Origin: Cristatella mucedo
Lineage: Eukaryota > Bryozoa > Phylactolaemata > Cristatellidae
Direction: 5' to 3'
Assembly (NCBI GenBank): GCA_009760855.2
Contig: WPIO01000016.1
Location: forward strand, 4,235,001-4,297,000
DNA: 62,000 nt
Made by a program: the position numbers and the translations under genes
Shown: positions 52,623 to 62,000 of the stretch, in pieces
Layout of the letters: each line of letters opens with the position of its first letter
How positions within the stretch are numbered: the first letter of the stretch is position 1
Notes under the pieces: generated by a model
Told to the model about the DNA's origin: nothing
Databases searched by the model: none
Seen by the model: the letters and a program-made list of their open reading frames with translations, nothing else

Positions 52623-52979
52623 CTGGTCTGTTTTTTCTCGCTCCCTCGCAATTATCAGATAAACTTCAAGATTATTTCTGTGGCCCCCCCCCCCCCCATT
52701 CGCTCGCACCATCCTGCCCATGTGACCTCTTTGCTCCTCTCGCGCTAACTACCCCCTCCCTGCTTCCGGCCGCCTCGCTGCTCCTCGACATATCTTAGCA
52801 CAGCTTAGTGATCGGGCATTCAGTTCGGATTAATCGAAAGTTTGGAACTCGCTTCGTACTTCTGGCTTTTGGCATCTCCAGCGTTTAGTTTACACTATCC
52901 GATCCCAGAAGCTTTCCCTGCACCCCAATCTTGCTTTGCTCGCTTGTACGCGATTTCTTTTACATTACTTCTGCTAACC

Positions 52980-53285
52980 AATAGTAATACATTTTTTGTT
53001 AGCTCGGCAGTGAGTTCCGAGCTTTTGGAGCACATGAACTAAAGGCGCTGTCTCCGACGGTTTTGAGGTTCGTGCGAGGTATGGCTCAACGATTCGAGTC
53101 AGAGCAGCGGCGTTGCACGATTCTTCGCCCCGTGGGGGAGTCGTCCTTATAGGTAGGCTGGCGCCAGAGAATGAAGCGACCTAAGCGTATCTGGCAGAAC
53201 TTTGAATTCGATACGCTGCTTGATGATTGGGAGCCAGTGCATGTCGGCGAGAAGTCATACGGTGCGGCAAGGTTGCCGTGTTATC
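52980..53285 (-). mobile_element. LINE A coding fragment (C-terminus)
   Basis: Reverse of the LINE A C-terminal region: gcagtgagttccgagctttt, ctccgacggttttgaggttc, gttgcacgattcttcgcccc, then ttgaattcgatacgctgctt. No tail, GC-richer than other copies. Confidence 0.75.
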
Positions 53286-53831
53286 CTACAACCCGGGAGG
53301 CGCCCTTTGACGCGGAGGCGCTCTTTGACGCGAAGCTTAGCCGTTTGGGCCCGGGCGCGCTGACTGGGACGCGGAATATGCGCGGAAATGGTGTTTCGGC
53401 CTGCTTCGTTGCCGCTCCGAGTGGGTCTCTTTGTCTGAGGGGGCCAAAGCCTCTAACAACCTTTGCTTAACGAGTTGCTGGAAAATTCACTTTTTAGATA
53501 GCATCTTTGTCTGGTGGAGAGCGACGTTGTGCGGCTTTACCATAGCAACTTGCCTAAGGACGTCGCCACAGGACGCATCCAGCCACGTCGTTCGCTGATT
53601 CCCAAGCGCTGACCCGCAGTGCGGTGGCTTAGCAGCTAAGCGAGCGCCATCTAGCGAGCCTCACTCTTTCCCTTGAAGGCCCGCGAAGGGCCGGCCATTG
53701 AACCTCAAGAGCGACCGACACTGGCTAATAAGGGGTCCGATAAGAATGTAGCCTTGTGTTGCTTCTTTGTACGCTACGGCACGTTTTTACAAACATGATA
53801 TTTTGCCTATAGTTACCGTTTTTTATTTCTT

Positions 53832-53925
53832 TTCTTGAATTTAGTTGTAAAGCACCTCGGTAGAGATTTCAAACCATTGGGTGTTGTACAAAAGATATCA
53901 TTACTATCACTATTATTATTATGTA
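53832..53925 (+). mobile_element. LINE A-like tail remnant
   Basis: agttgtaaagcacctcggtagagatttcaa and an ATT tail; a diverged hairpin. Confidence 0.55.
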
Positions 53926-53939
53926 AATACCATTCGAGA

Positions 53940-55300
53940 CAACTAGACAGATATTTAGTACTGAGTGCAATAAATATGTATTCATATAATTATTATTTGA
54001 AGCACGCCCTCAATTTTCTTGCTGTTATACGCTAAACGCGGCTCTGGTCGGAGTAAGGATGAGATTCCGCCATAAGAAAACGCGTAGTACAGGCCGGTCC
54101 GAGGAGTTTTCGCTTTTTAATGACCACAGCGGTCCTTATAAGCACGTAATGTTTACTGTTTTCTAATTACCACTGAATTTGGTGACACATGTATAGTGAT
54201 CCCATTTCAGCGAATCTCGGGCAATTGTGGTTCAAGCAAATTAGTTTAGATCAGAGGACACAATTGCTTAAAGATGGGTGTGAAGGAAGCAGGCAAATTG
54301 CAAAAAAAATGAAGCTGCAAATCGTGAGGACAATCAAGTAATGCGTTCAGCCAGTTGGACTTGACGAAATCTTCGAGCGAAAGACGCTACGCGTCCTCGC
54401 ACAGCGGTCCCTTGATAAATGCTTGCTCAGCGATCGAGTGGGCAGAGCGGCGGTTAGTGCGAACTGCCGAGGTCATCCATTTTCGTGACCTCGCCCGTAC
54501 CTGGAAACGGTTTGGGTTTATATCCGGGCGTTCGGAGGGGTCGATGGTGGCGTTCATAAAATTCAGCCTGACGTATTGTTGCAATCCGTCGCTATTATGG
54601 CGGATTCCCCACAAAGTTATCGGAAGGTCCTCCGGAAGCAAATACTTCCTTAGCAACGAAAGCTCCAGCTGAGCTAAAATCGCAGTATTAGAAGAAGCGC
54701 CGCTGCGACAGAGCGAAAATCATGAATCGTGCAGTTCATGCCGGGAGTTTATGCACCCAATCCTCCCGTAGCTTCTCTCTCACCTCAGCGCAGACTGCCA
54801 GAGCACGGTTTTACTAACAAAGCTTACACGGCGACGGCCATTATTTTGACGGACGCCTGCCTTGAGACAAAGCCGCTCCTCGGCAGTTGAGCGTGCGGCA
54901 CGCGCGACGTGTCGCGTTCGTCGCTGCAGCCACTCGCATCGCCACTAGACGAAATGTCATATTATTCATCCACAATTCGGGCTCCTGGAGTGCGCTTTTT
55001 ACGACGACAGTAGCATCATAGCGTTTGCGTACTATTGCAAGTACTTATTTCTGAACCTAGATCTCACATAACCTCGCTTGACCTGGGCTGTTTGATGTCA
55101 GGCAGTTTTGGGTCAGGTCTTATTCACTCACTAAATGACCAGTCACCTGTCGAGTCCCACAATGGTCCTTTGTCAGTCTGGTTTCTGTTGTCTGCTTGTG
55201 CTGGGCTCTAGGAAAGGGATTCGGGCCTATGGAATCGGCTATTCACTTTTGTAGTGATGATAATTGGCTATATTTACCGTTTAAAACCTGCTCCAGTGAT
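53940..55300. other. No recognised gene
   Basis: Overlapping frames at 54355-54672 (+) and 54387-54656 (-) share the same DNA and show no motif. No named repeat. Confidence 0.4.
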
Positions 55301-55309
55301 TGATAAACT

Positions 55310-55818
55310 GATTGCTAGCCTTGCAGACTTTTGATCCTGGATATCGGAAAATCTCCTTAAACTTAATGACAATACAATGGAACTGCTACTTGTATGTTAT
55401 GGAAAAACCAAGTATGATTCGGTATTGAAATGTTTAACTCTCAAAATAGACTCTGCCAGCTCATCTCCTGTAAGATCTGTCACTTTGGAGACCGTGCATT
55501 TAGTTCGTATGCTCCCAGAGCCTTGAACTCACTCCCGACTTACGTCACGACATCCCCTGACTTGACCAGATTTAAAAAGAAATTAAAAAATCATCTATTT
55601 ATCACAGCATTTAGTGAATCCATTCTTTCTTTACGTGCTTATTTGTGCTGACACTGTGCATGCTGCCACTAACAATATTTGCATGCTGACCCTGCGCATG
55701 TCACGAAAGCCATGCTATGCTTTTTTGGCATTGTGCTCCTTATACAGAAAATGTAAAACGCCTAGAAATAGATTGAGTTCTGTGAGGGTGCTGTGGAAAT
55801 ATATTGTTCTTATTATTT
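55310..55818 (+). mobile_element. LINE A copy of the 3'-extended subfamily
   Basis: Traces of the thumb (ctccttaaacttaatgacaa..ggaaaaaccaagtatgattc), then a deletion to CHFGDRAFSSYAPRALNSLP and TRFKKKLKNHLFITAFSES (55480-55620), the 3' UTR and a variant hairpin ending gagggtgctgtggaaatat. Instead of ending in TTA repeats it continues into a 470-bp block shared with the 60.4-kb copy. Confidence 0.85.
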
Positions 55819-56290
55819 TTCATGACAAGGAACCTTTTACATTATAATCCATGTTTAAATACAGGAATTGAGTTCGGAGGCTTTTCGCCTGTTGACAGTT
55901 CAGCGGGTGCACTCTGGGTGCAGTCCGAGAGGCAAGTGCCGTAGCGCCATGGCTGATGACGCTCGACGGCCGGAACCCGCCATTGCTGTCGTGTAGGACT
56001 AGGCTACGCAATGAATGTGGACTTTGCATGTTTGGGCTCTCTTCCTTGCTGTGGCGCTCAGACGCACGCTGTCACGGCGTACATTTACGTGCATTGGCGC
56101 TTCGCGTTCGTGCGCGATTGGCCTCGATACAAGGCTCGGCAGCATCGCCGGCATTCGTCTTGCGTCGGGCAAAGACTTGAACCGCCACAAGTCCTGTACT
56201 TGGCACCCAAGGACATAAGCGCAGTCGCTTGCCGTCAGCCTCAAAGTAAAGCAATAAACCTGGAATTTGAAGCGTTTGCGAAAAAGGCTA
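55818..56290 (+). repeat. 470-bp block, copy 1 of 2
   Basis: Shares long identical stretches with 60395-60866 (gcgccatggctgatgacgct, cgacggccggaacccgccat, gcctcgatacaaggctcggc). Both copies follow a LINE A end in the same orientation. Overlapping frames exist on both strands, but the indels between the copies do not keep any frame, so it is probably non-coding. Confidence 0.9.
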
Positions 56291-56319
56291 GCTGGCTGGT
56301 CGAATTTGCCTGACTGAAA

Positions 56320-56985
56320 CTGAGGTAATGTAATATAGTTTAATGCGTCTCCATCTGTAGCTCCACAAAGTCATAAAGACCGTGTGGGTGTGGGCGCAAG
56401 AGAGTTTTTTAAAGCGCACTCGCAGCCTAAGCGGCTTTCGGTTCAAGCATTCGGTAGCCAACAGACTTCGTCTCACGCAACAAAGAGAAAGTGGGAAGCA
56501 TAGCAGCGTCATGAGAGCAGTTGAGGTAGTGAGTAGCATGGAAGCAGCATGGAAGTAGCAGCTCAGGACCGCTGACAAGGATGAGCCATAGTCGGCAGCA
56601 GGAGAGTAGTTGTCTTTGCATATTGTGGAAGTGAGTTCCACAGTCTAGGACCTGCAGAGCTAAAGCTTCTGTCGCCAACGGTCTTTAAGGGGAGGAATGG
56701 GACAGCTAATTTATTGTCCACACAGGAGCTGAGGGCGCGAACAGGCTGAAACGGGTGCAGCAGTTCAGCTAGGTAAGAAGGAGCCAAGCCGTGGTGGGCC
56801 TTGTGGGTCAGCGTAAAAACTGTTCTCTGTATCAGTTGCTCAACCGGCATCCATCCTAGCTCTTTTAGCAAACGAGACAAGTGCTCAAACCGCTGGTACT
56901 TGAAGACTAGCCTTGCAGCCATATTCATAGTTAGATGTGGTCTAATAGCTTTCTTTGGCAGCCCGGCCAAAAGGGAATTACTATT
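56320..56985 (-). mobile_element. LINE B copy (RT C-terminus and 3' UTR)
   Basis: Minus-strand frame 56563-56970 gives NMAARLVFKYQRFEHLSRLL, VFTLTHKAHHGLAPSYLAEL and VGDRSFSSAGPRLWNSLPQY. The 3' UTR extends to the TAATGTAAT end at about 56325. Very similar to the 25.5-kb copy. Confidence 0.88.
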
Positions 56986-57224
56986 TCAATTCGTCTCATT
57001 TCCCTCTGATGGCTGCAGCTTGGCGCTAACGAACGTGTTAGTACTTCATGAACTGTCAAACGACATTTCCCTACCGTCAAAGTTCTCACCGGCTTACTTG
57101 ACTTACGCCACTTGCTACGCTTTATTGCAGCATTTATTTGGTCTTTTCGATTCGTCATTCGTGTGCATACGGCTGCTTACTCTGTGCCTGCTGCTGCTGC
57201 TTGGGGATTAGATATCACCAATCA

Positions 57225-57338
57225 TTTGGTAATGCTTTCTACACAGCATCTGTAAAGTGCATAGAAGGAGATTATGCTTTCTGATGGCGCTATAGAAGTA
57301 CATTAATATTAATATTATTATTGTTATTATACTACGGC
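57225..57338 (+). mobile_element. LINE A-like tail (variant subfamily)
   Basis: cagcatctgtaaagtgcata, then gaaggagattatgctttctgatggcgc and AAT/ATT repeats. Confidence 0.7.
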
Positions 57339-57641
57339 GCTCCCTAAATATCGGGCACAGATGTGTAGATCTATGGCCCCTAGCAGAGCCTATGTATGTA
57401 CACTTGAAAGTGGATCTAGGGTTTTTTCGCGCCCAGACTGACTTCGTGACCACACTATGCATTTCAGACAGCATACGAACATTCACTGTTCTCACGGTGA
57501 GTCTAACCCAAATAAACCAAGAAGTAACTAATTTACTCTGTACTAAGTGGATAGAAATGATAACACTAACACATCTCTCAGCAATAAAAAAAAAATACAA
57601 AATCACATTATTCGCCTTTAAAAAAGATTACCAAATGTCGA

Positions 57642-57956
57642 ATGGCTTGGAATTTCGGCTTCTGTAACATTATTCCCAAAGATCCAGAGATGGACATTAA
57701 ATTTCATCATTACGCCGTGCAACATTACGTTGCCTTTGTTACCCGGCCGGACAGTGATGCTGGGATTTTCGGCTTCTTTCTAAAACAAAATAAGAATATG
57801 AGTGCCTTTTATCGACGAATTCATCTTCTTATTACACTTGATGAGCAACCACTGAGTTCACTACGACAGACACTGCGATTCTGCACTAAAATGTTTCATT
57901 TCATGCGGGTCTTGCCAAAACATAAAAATCTTGCTAGTCTTGACCATCCTAGCTGA
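57642..57956 (+). CDS. Unrecognised 104-codon open frame
   Basis: Plus-strand frame with varied, coding-like composition. It includes HYAVQHYVAFVTRPDSD near the first third, which faintly recalls a USP His box (GHYVAFVRRPDSD), then KQNKNMSAFYRRIHLLITLD and KMFHFMRVLPKHKNL. No downstream FDD box is present. It lies upstream of the USP gene on the opposite strand. It may be a decayed exon copy, a transposon piece or chance. Confidence 0.3.
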   Translation: MAWNFGFCNIIPKDPEMDIKFHHYAVQHYVAFVTRPDSDAGIFGFFLKQNKNMSAFYRRIHLLITLDEQPLSSLRQTLRFCTKMFHFMRVLPKHKNLASLDHPS

Positions 57957-57959
57957 AAG

Positions 57960-58415
57960 TCCTGGCTCCTCCATTGCTTGGTGAAATCCTCTTCCAGCAT
58001 TTTTTAAATGTATCTACCATTGCCCATCGCCGTGCCTATTGAAAAATGTAATCGAAATAGTAGCTGCTAACTGTGTAGCCTCTTTCATGAAAAAACTTGA
58101 AAGCCTGACAATCTTTTATCAGCTTGCTTCAGTTGTCTTAAGACACCTGAACTTGGCGAGCACAGAATTCGCCCCCGTCCCGGAAAGCTGATATTTTTTG
58201 TAATACCCAAAATACTCTACACTAATGCAGTGCAAAAATGAGCTGCGACTGCATTAAATGCTATTATTTTCAACACCATCTTGCCTTAATGACATTCGAG
58301 CAGCGTACAGATTCATCTGCACACTGCTTTTAATTGTTTGCTGTTGTAGCAATAATTAACCAGTCCTTTGAACAACTAATTCTTCTGACACTATTCTCAT
58401 CGTCCGGCTTCTACG
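57960..58415. other. No recognised feature
   Basis: AT-rich DNA without a convincing exon or repeat. Confidence 0.4.
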
Positions 58416-58424
58416 ATGTAATTC

Positions 58425-58555
58425 TTTTATATAACGCCCAAGAGAACTTAATATCTATTCAGGGGCTTCACACATGCCTCGGGGCTCGAGCCCACGACCT
58501 CAGCCAGACCTTGGTCGGGGCCAGAACCTTACCGCCGGACCTAACCACGATGCAT
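58425..58555 (-). mobile_element. SINE 1 copy
   Basis: Inverted tail (aacgcccaagagaacttaat), B box (gggctcgagcccacgacctc) and a weakened A box. Confidence 0.8.
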
Positions 58556-58574
58556 TGATCTGCTGCTGCCATGC

Positions 58575-60395
58575 ATAACTAACATCAATAATGTGTCATT
58601 AGCCTCAGGTCATGTTCCAGCACCTCTCAAAACAAGCGGTAGTCAGGCCACTACTCAAGAAAACAACACTAGACCGAGATAACTAAAGCAACTACCGCCT
58701 GGTTTCCTTTCTACCATTCCTATCAGAGACACTGTATTAAGTCGTGGCAGATCAGCTGAACTCATATATTGAAACTTCAAACTTTGCTAGTAAGTTCCAG
58801 TCTAGTTTTAGATCTAATCACTCCACAAATTCAGCATTGCTTTGGGTTTACAGCGACCTACTTACGAATTCAGACATGGGTAGAGTGTCTCTGCTTGTTT
58901 TTCTCTATCTTTCGGCAGCTTTTGATACTATCGAGCACCAAGCCCTTCTTGAGCCCCTCTCATCATGCCTGGGAATTACTGGCTATCTTGCAATTGCTCA
59001 GTTCCTATCTCAGTGGGTGACTCCAGAGTATTGGTGTGAATGAACAAAGACCATCCGACGAACTTCTGAAGTATGGGGTACCTCAGGGCTTCGGGCTCGA
59101 TCCCGTTCTTTTCACGGTCTATACTCTCCCTCATGCCGATGTGATTGCCAAGCACAATCTAGGCTTTCACTTCTATGTGGATGACACTCAGCTGTACTTT
59201 TGCTTCGATCCCTCCCAGCCCTTGAGCATGTCGGATTCTCTCAACTCCCTTGCTGCATGTATTGATGACATGCGCACATGGATGACAGCAAATATCCTGA
59301 AATTGAATGAGGATAAAACCAACTTACTAGTTATGGGCAAACCGAGTGTGATTCAAAAATTGTAAAGGCTAGCACTCACAATCGGCTCTGCAAGTGTGTC
59401 TCCTGTTAAATCTGTACGAAATGTAGGTGTCGTGTTCCAAAGTGCCCTTTAGTTAGACGACCACATCAGCTCTACAGTCGTCTGCCTACTTTCAGCTACA
59501 TAACATTGCTAAAATTGGGGCTTGTCTAGAGAGGGGTAAATTGGGGCTTGTCTATAGAGGAATACCACGTCTAAGTTGGTCCATGCATTTGTGACATCCC
59601 GTCTTGACTTTTGTAACTCACTGCTTGCTGTTCTACCGGCCTGTGCAATCAGGCACTTACAGCTGGTGCAAAACTGTGCAGCTAGGCATGTCCGTCGTGA
59701 AAGTCACTGTTGCCATGTTGTGTGAGTCTGCCGCTTCTTTTGTTGTAGTTAGCGAAGCGCCTGAAATTAATGTACGCGCCTCACCTCTGGCTAATAGTTA
59801 CGCCATTGAAGCAGCGCAGCGTCACACCGCTAATGCAGTTTGTATTTCGTGTCGTCTGCTGCGATTGATTGGGCTCCCATAGATATGTGCCCGTTGAGAG
59901 TAACAAAGGAGATGCTCTTTAACGCGAATGTGGGCCCGCTGTGTCTCCTTGAGACTCCCACTAGAACAGCCGCCGCCAGAGACACCGTAATATAACATAC
60001 ATCCCATCACCTCTCATCGCCATGCACTGGCTACCAGTCAAGCGACGCAGCGACTTCAAATTTTTGTCGCTCACTTTTAGGTTACATCATTATTTGGGTC
60101 CAGCCTACCTATGAGATCTACTCGCCCACACCCTGACTATCGTACCACCCGCTTTTCGGAATCTAACTGTTTACGAGTATCTCGTACAAACCTCAAATCC
60201 TTTGGAGACCTTTGCTGCCACTATACATATTTGCATGCTGACACTGTGCATGTTACGCTAACCATGTTATGCTTTTTTGGCATTCGGCACGCTACCACTA
60301 ATCGTTCGGTCGTGCTTCCCGTATCGCAAATGTAAAGTGCCTAGAAAGAGATTAAGTTCTCTGAGGGTGCTGTGGAAATATAGTATCGTTATTAT
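58575..60395 (+). mobile_element. LINE A copy, longest RT, 3'-extended subfamily
   Basis: The longest reverse-transcriptase stretch here. SSFRSNHSTNSALLWVYSDL and [20 protein letters not shown] (58744-59043), then, after a frameshift, YGVPQGFGLDPVLFTVYTLP, NLGFHFYVDDTQLYFCFDPS (YVDD catalytic box), LAACIDDMRTWMTANILKL and NEDKTNLLVMGKPSVIQKL (59036-59365). The C-terminus is interrupted by about 285 bp of unrelated DNA and then resumes to a variant hairpin at 60330-60380. Dead through frameshifts and stops, but the catalytic box is intact. Confidence 0.92.
59712..60002. mobile_element. Unidentified ~285-bp insertion in LINE A
   Basis: LINE A sequence breaks after gttgccat and resumes at catcacctctcatcgccatg. 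The inserted DNA (gtgtgagtctgccgcttctt .. gacaccgtaatataacatac) matches no family in this window. No tail or obvious inverted ends are visible. Confidence 0.6.
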
Positions 60396-60866
60396 CATTC
60401 ATGATAAGGAGCCGTTTACATTATAATCCATGGTTATATACAGGAGTTGAGCCGGAAGGCTTTTCGCCGGTCGGCGGTTCAGTGGTGCATTCTGAGTGCA
60501 GTCCGAGATGCAAGCTCCGTAGCGCCATGGCTGATGACGCTCGACGGCCGGAACCCGCCATTGCTGTCGTGTAGGACTAGGCTACGCTATGAATGTAGAC
60601 TTTGCATCCGAAGGTTTGGGCGCTCTTCCTTCATGCCGTGCTCAGACGCTGTCACGGCATACATTGACGTTCGTTGGCGCTGCACGCTCGTGCTGTTGGC
60701 CTCGATACAAGGCTCGGCAGCATCGCAGGCATTCGTCTCGCGTCGGACAAAGACTAGAACCGCCGAAAGCACTTTACTTGCGACCCCGGGACATAAGTGC
60801 CGACGCCTGCCTGCACCCTCAATGTTAAACACTACATGGAATTTGAAGGGCTTGTGAAAAAGAAAA
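60395..60866 (+). repeat. 470-bp block, copy 2 of 2
   Basis: Second copy of the block at 55818-56290, again directly after a LINE A hairpin with the gctgtggaaatat variant. Confidence 0.9.
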
Positions 60867-61039
60867 GCAAAAATTATAGCTGCATCCCTGCAGCTGTAAA
60901 CCTATTCTCTGATTACTCATAGTAGCGCTTGATCGGGTATGAATACTACCTGATAGAGAAGGCATTTGCCTGCAGTAAACGTACTGTGTGAGAAATTGCA
61001 CCAATTATTTACTATTTTAGTAGTACTTTAAGCTATTGT

Positions 61040-61135
61040 CCCATTTCATAATATTAATACATTTACTATAGTGCCCTTAGAGAACTCAATCTCCTTCTAG
61101 ATACTTTACATTGCCTGCAAAGGAAGCATGATCGG
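61040..61135 (-). mobile_element. LINE A tail remnant
   Basis: Inverted hairpin (gtgcccttagagaactcaatctccttctagatac) and ttgcctgcaaaggaagcatg. Confidence 0.7.
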
Positions 61136-61760
61136 ATAGTAATCCACGCGTCCATCTGTGCGCCTAGTTGCTGGTTTGTGAGTCAAGCCGAATTAAACCG
61201 GGACATGCATGTCACCATGTAACCACCAGTGATGTCCACCAATAGCTAGGCTCTTTTGACATGCTTAAACAAGCGCAGACGCATACCCATAGAAGAAATG
61301 ATGACTGAAAGAGGTTTTCTAAGCCTGTATTTAATATATTCCCTCTTTAACCAAGGCAGCCTCCATTGGAATTTAAAATATCTGCCACCCATTAAACAAG
61401 TTTAGCCATATTTAAGTAGCTTTTGAATACCAGACTTGAGCACTGAGACTTTTGGCTGTCAGCCTAAAACCACTACTTCTTGAATACCCTTTATTTTATT
61501 ATTTTTCTAGCTCATTGAAGACTTTTGGTGGAAAATCATGGCATTAACTACAACTTTATTAAAAAATCTCCGAGAGTTTGGAAATAAAACACAGTGCTGC
61601 TGACTAATTAAGCTGATATCCAAAAAATTCAGAGCTTGCCGTTCACAGCTCCTGAATAAACTGTAATTTGCATTAGTGCAATAAGTTAATTTTCCCGCAG
61701 GAAACGTGTGCGTATTAATGGTTACAATAGCAGAAATTGTTAATTCCTGTTTAAGTTTTG
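61136..61760. other. No recognised feature
   Basis: AT-rich; the minus-strand frame 61507-61779 has no recognisable motif. Confidence 0.4.
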
Positions 61761-61764
61761 TAAG

Positions 61765-61897
61765 ACCTGGAGTGACCAAGGGGCCAAGGATCTCGCTCCA
61801 ACCAAGGTCTGGCCGAGGTCCTGGGCTCTAGCCCTGAGGCACATGTGGAGCGCCTGAATGAAGTTCTCTTATAGCGCTATGCAATTGATTTATTAAA
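61765..61897 (+). mobile_element. SINE 1 copy
   Basis: Weak A box, B-box region (gaggtcctgggctctagccc), then gagcgcctgaatgaagttctcttatagcgc and an AT end. Confidence 0.75.
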
Positions 61898-62000
61898 GAG
61901 GCAAAATATTTTCCTCTGCACTGTTGCACTCTTCTTTTAGGGTGTACAGAAACCATATGAACAGACAAATGATAATGATGCTGACAGTCTGATGAACGAA

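Noticed and set aside
55999-56313. Overlapping 60-100-codon frames in the 470-bp block
   Set aside because: The second copy at 60.4 kb breaks each frame by indels, so protein coding is unlikely.

Overview
This window looks like animal (metazoan, non-vertebrate) nuclear DNA. The evidence is spliced exons with GT-AG borders, introns of several kb, dense non-LTR retrotransposon relics, tRNA-derived SINEs, Tc1 and hAT DNA transposons, long microsatellites and a satellite array. The sequence alone does not settle the taxon. I see no bacterial operon, CRISPR array or rRNA gene. The only tRNA-like sequences are SINE heads. The one cellular gene I can assemble runs on the minus strand across most of the left three quarters of the window, from about 47.5 kb down to 6.0 kb and probably past the left edge. 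I read it as a divergent ubiquitin-specific protease (USP, peptidase family C19), closest in layout to the USP9X/USP24/USP34 type. Eight exons are supported, in transcript order: 45592-45760 (Cys box), 39802-39963, 37204-37371, 23553-23689 (QQD), 19735-19872 (zinc-knuckle CxxC), 18904-19066 (core strand region), 17184/17284-17564 (acidic insert) and 6042-6145 (WYQFDD box). The splice phases of the first seven agree. The eighth does not join the seventh directly, so at least one exon, expected to carry the catalytic His, is missing from my model. A possible first exon (47394-47472) and a tiny bridging exon (46539-46548 or 46539-46581) are weaker. Everything else is mostly repeats. LINE A (CR1/L2-like) has at least twenty copies or tails ending in a conserved hairpin and TTA repeats. 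LINE B is a second related family with several copies. SINE 1 is tRNA-headed and ends in a LINE A-like 3' hairpin. SINE 2 is a second tRNA-headed family with a TTTA tail. There is also a Ty3/gypsy pol relic (0.4-1.2 kb), a Tc1 element with both terminal inverted repeats (50.0-51.5 kb) and a small hAT MITE with its target duplication (43.7-43.9 kb). Layout: 0-6 kb, gypsy relic, LINE A and B, a perfect 22-bp hairpin and no gene. 6-20 kb, the 3' part of the USP gene with LINE-filled introns. 20-37 kb, long introns with LINE A and B, SINE 2, an 18-copy 52-bp satellite (30.1-31.1 kb) and a giant CT-rich microsatellite grown inside a LINE. 37-48 kb, the 5' USP exons, a strong GC island with G-runs (40.0-41.2 kb), a LINE A/B junction and the hAT MITE. 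48-62 kb, Tc1, microsatellites, more LINEs, and two LINE A copies sharing the same extra 470-bp 3' block. Nearly all LINE and DNA-transposon coding regions carry stops or frameshifts, so they are fossils. The USP reading is my own alignment by eye from family knowledge and needs transcript evidence.
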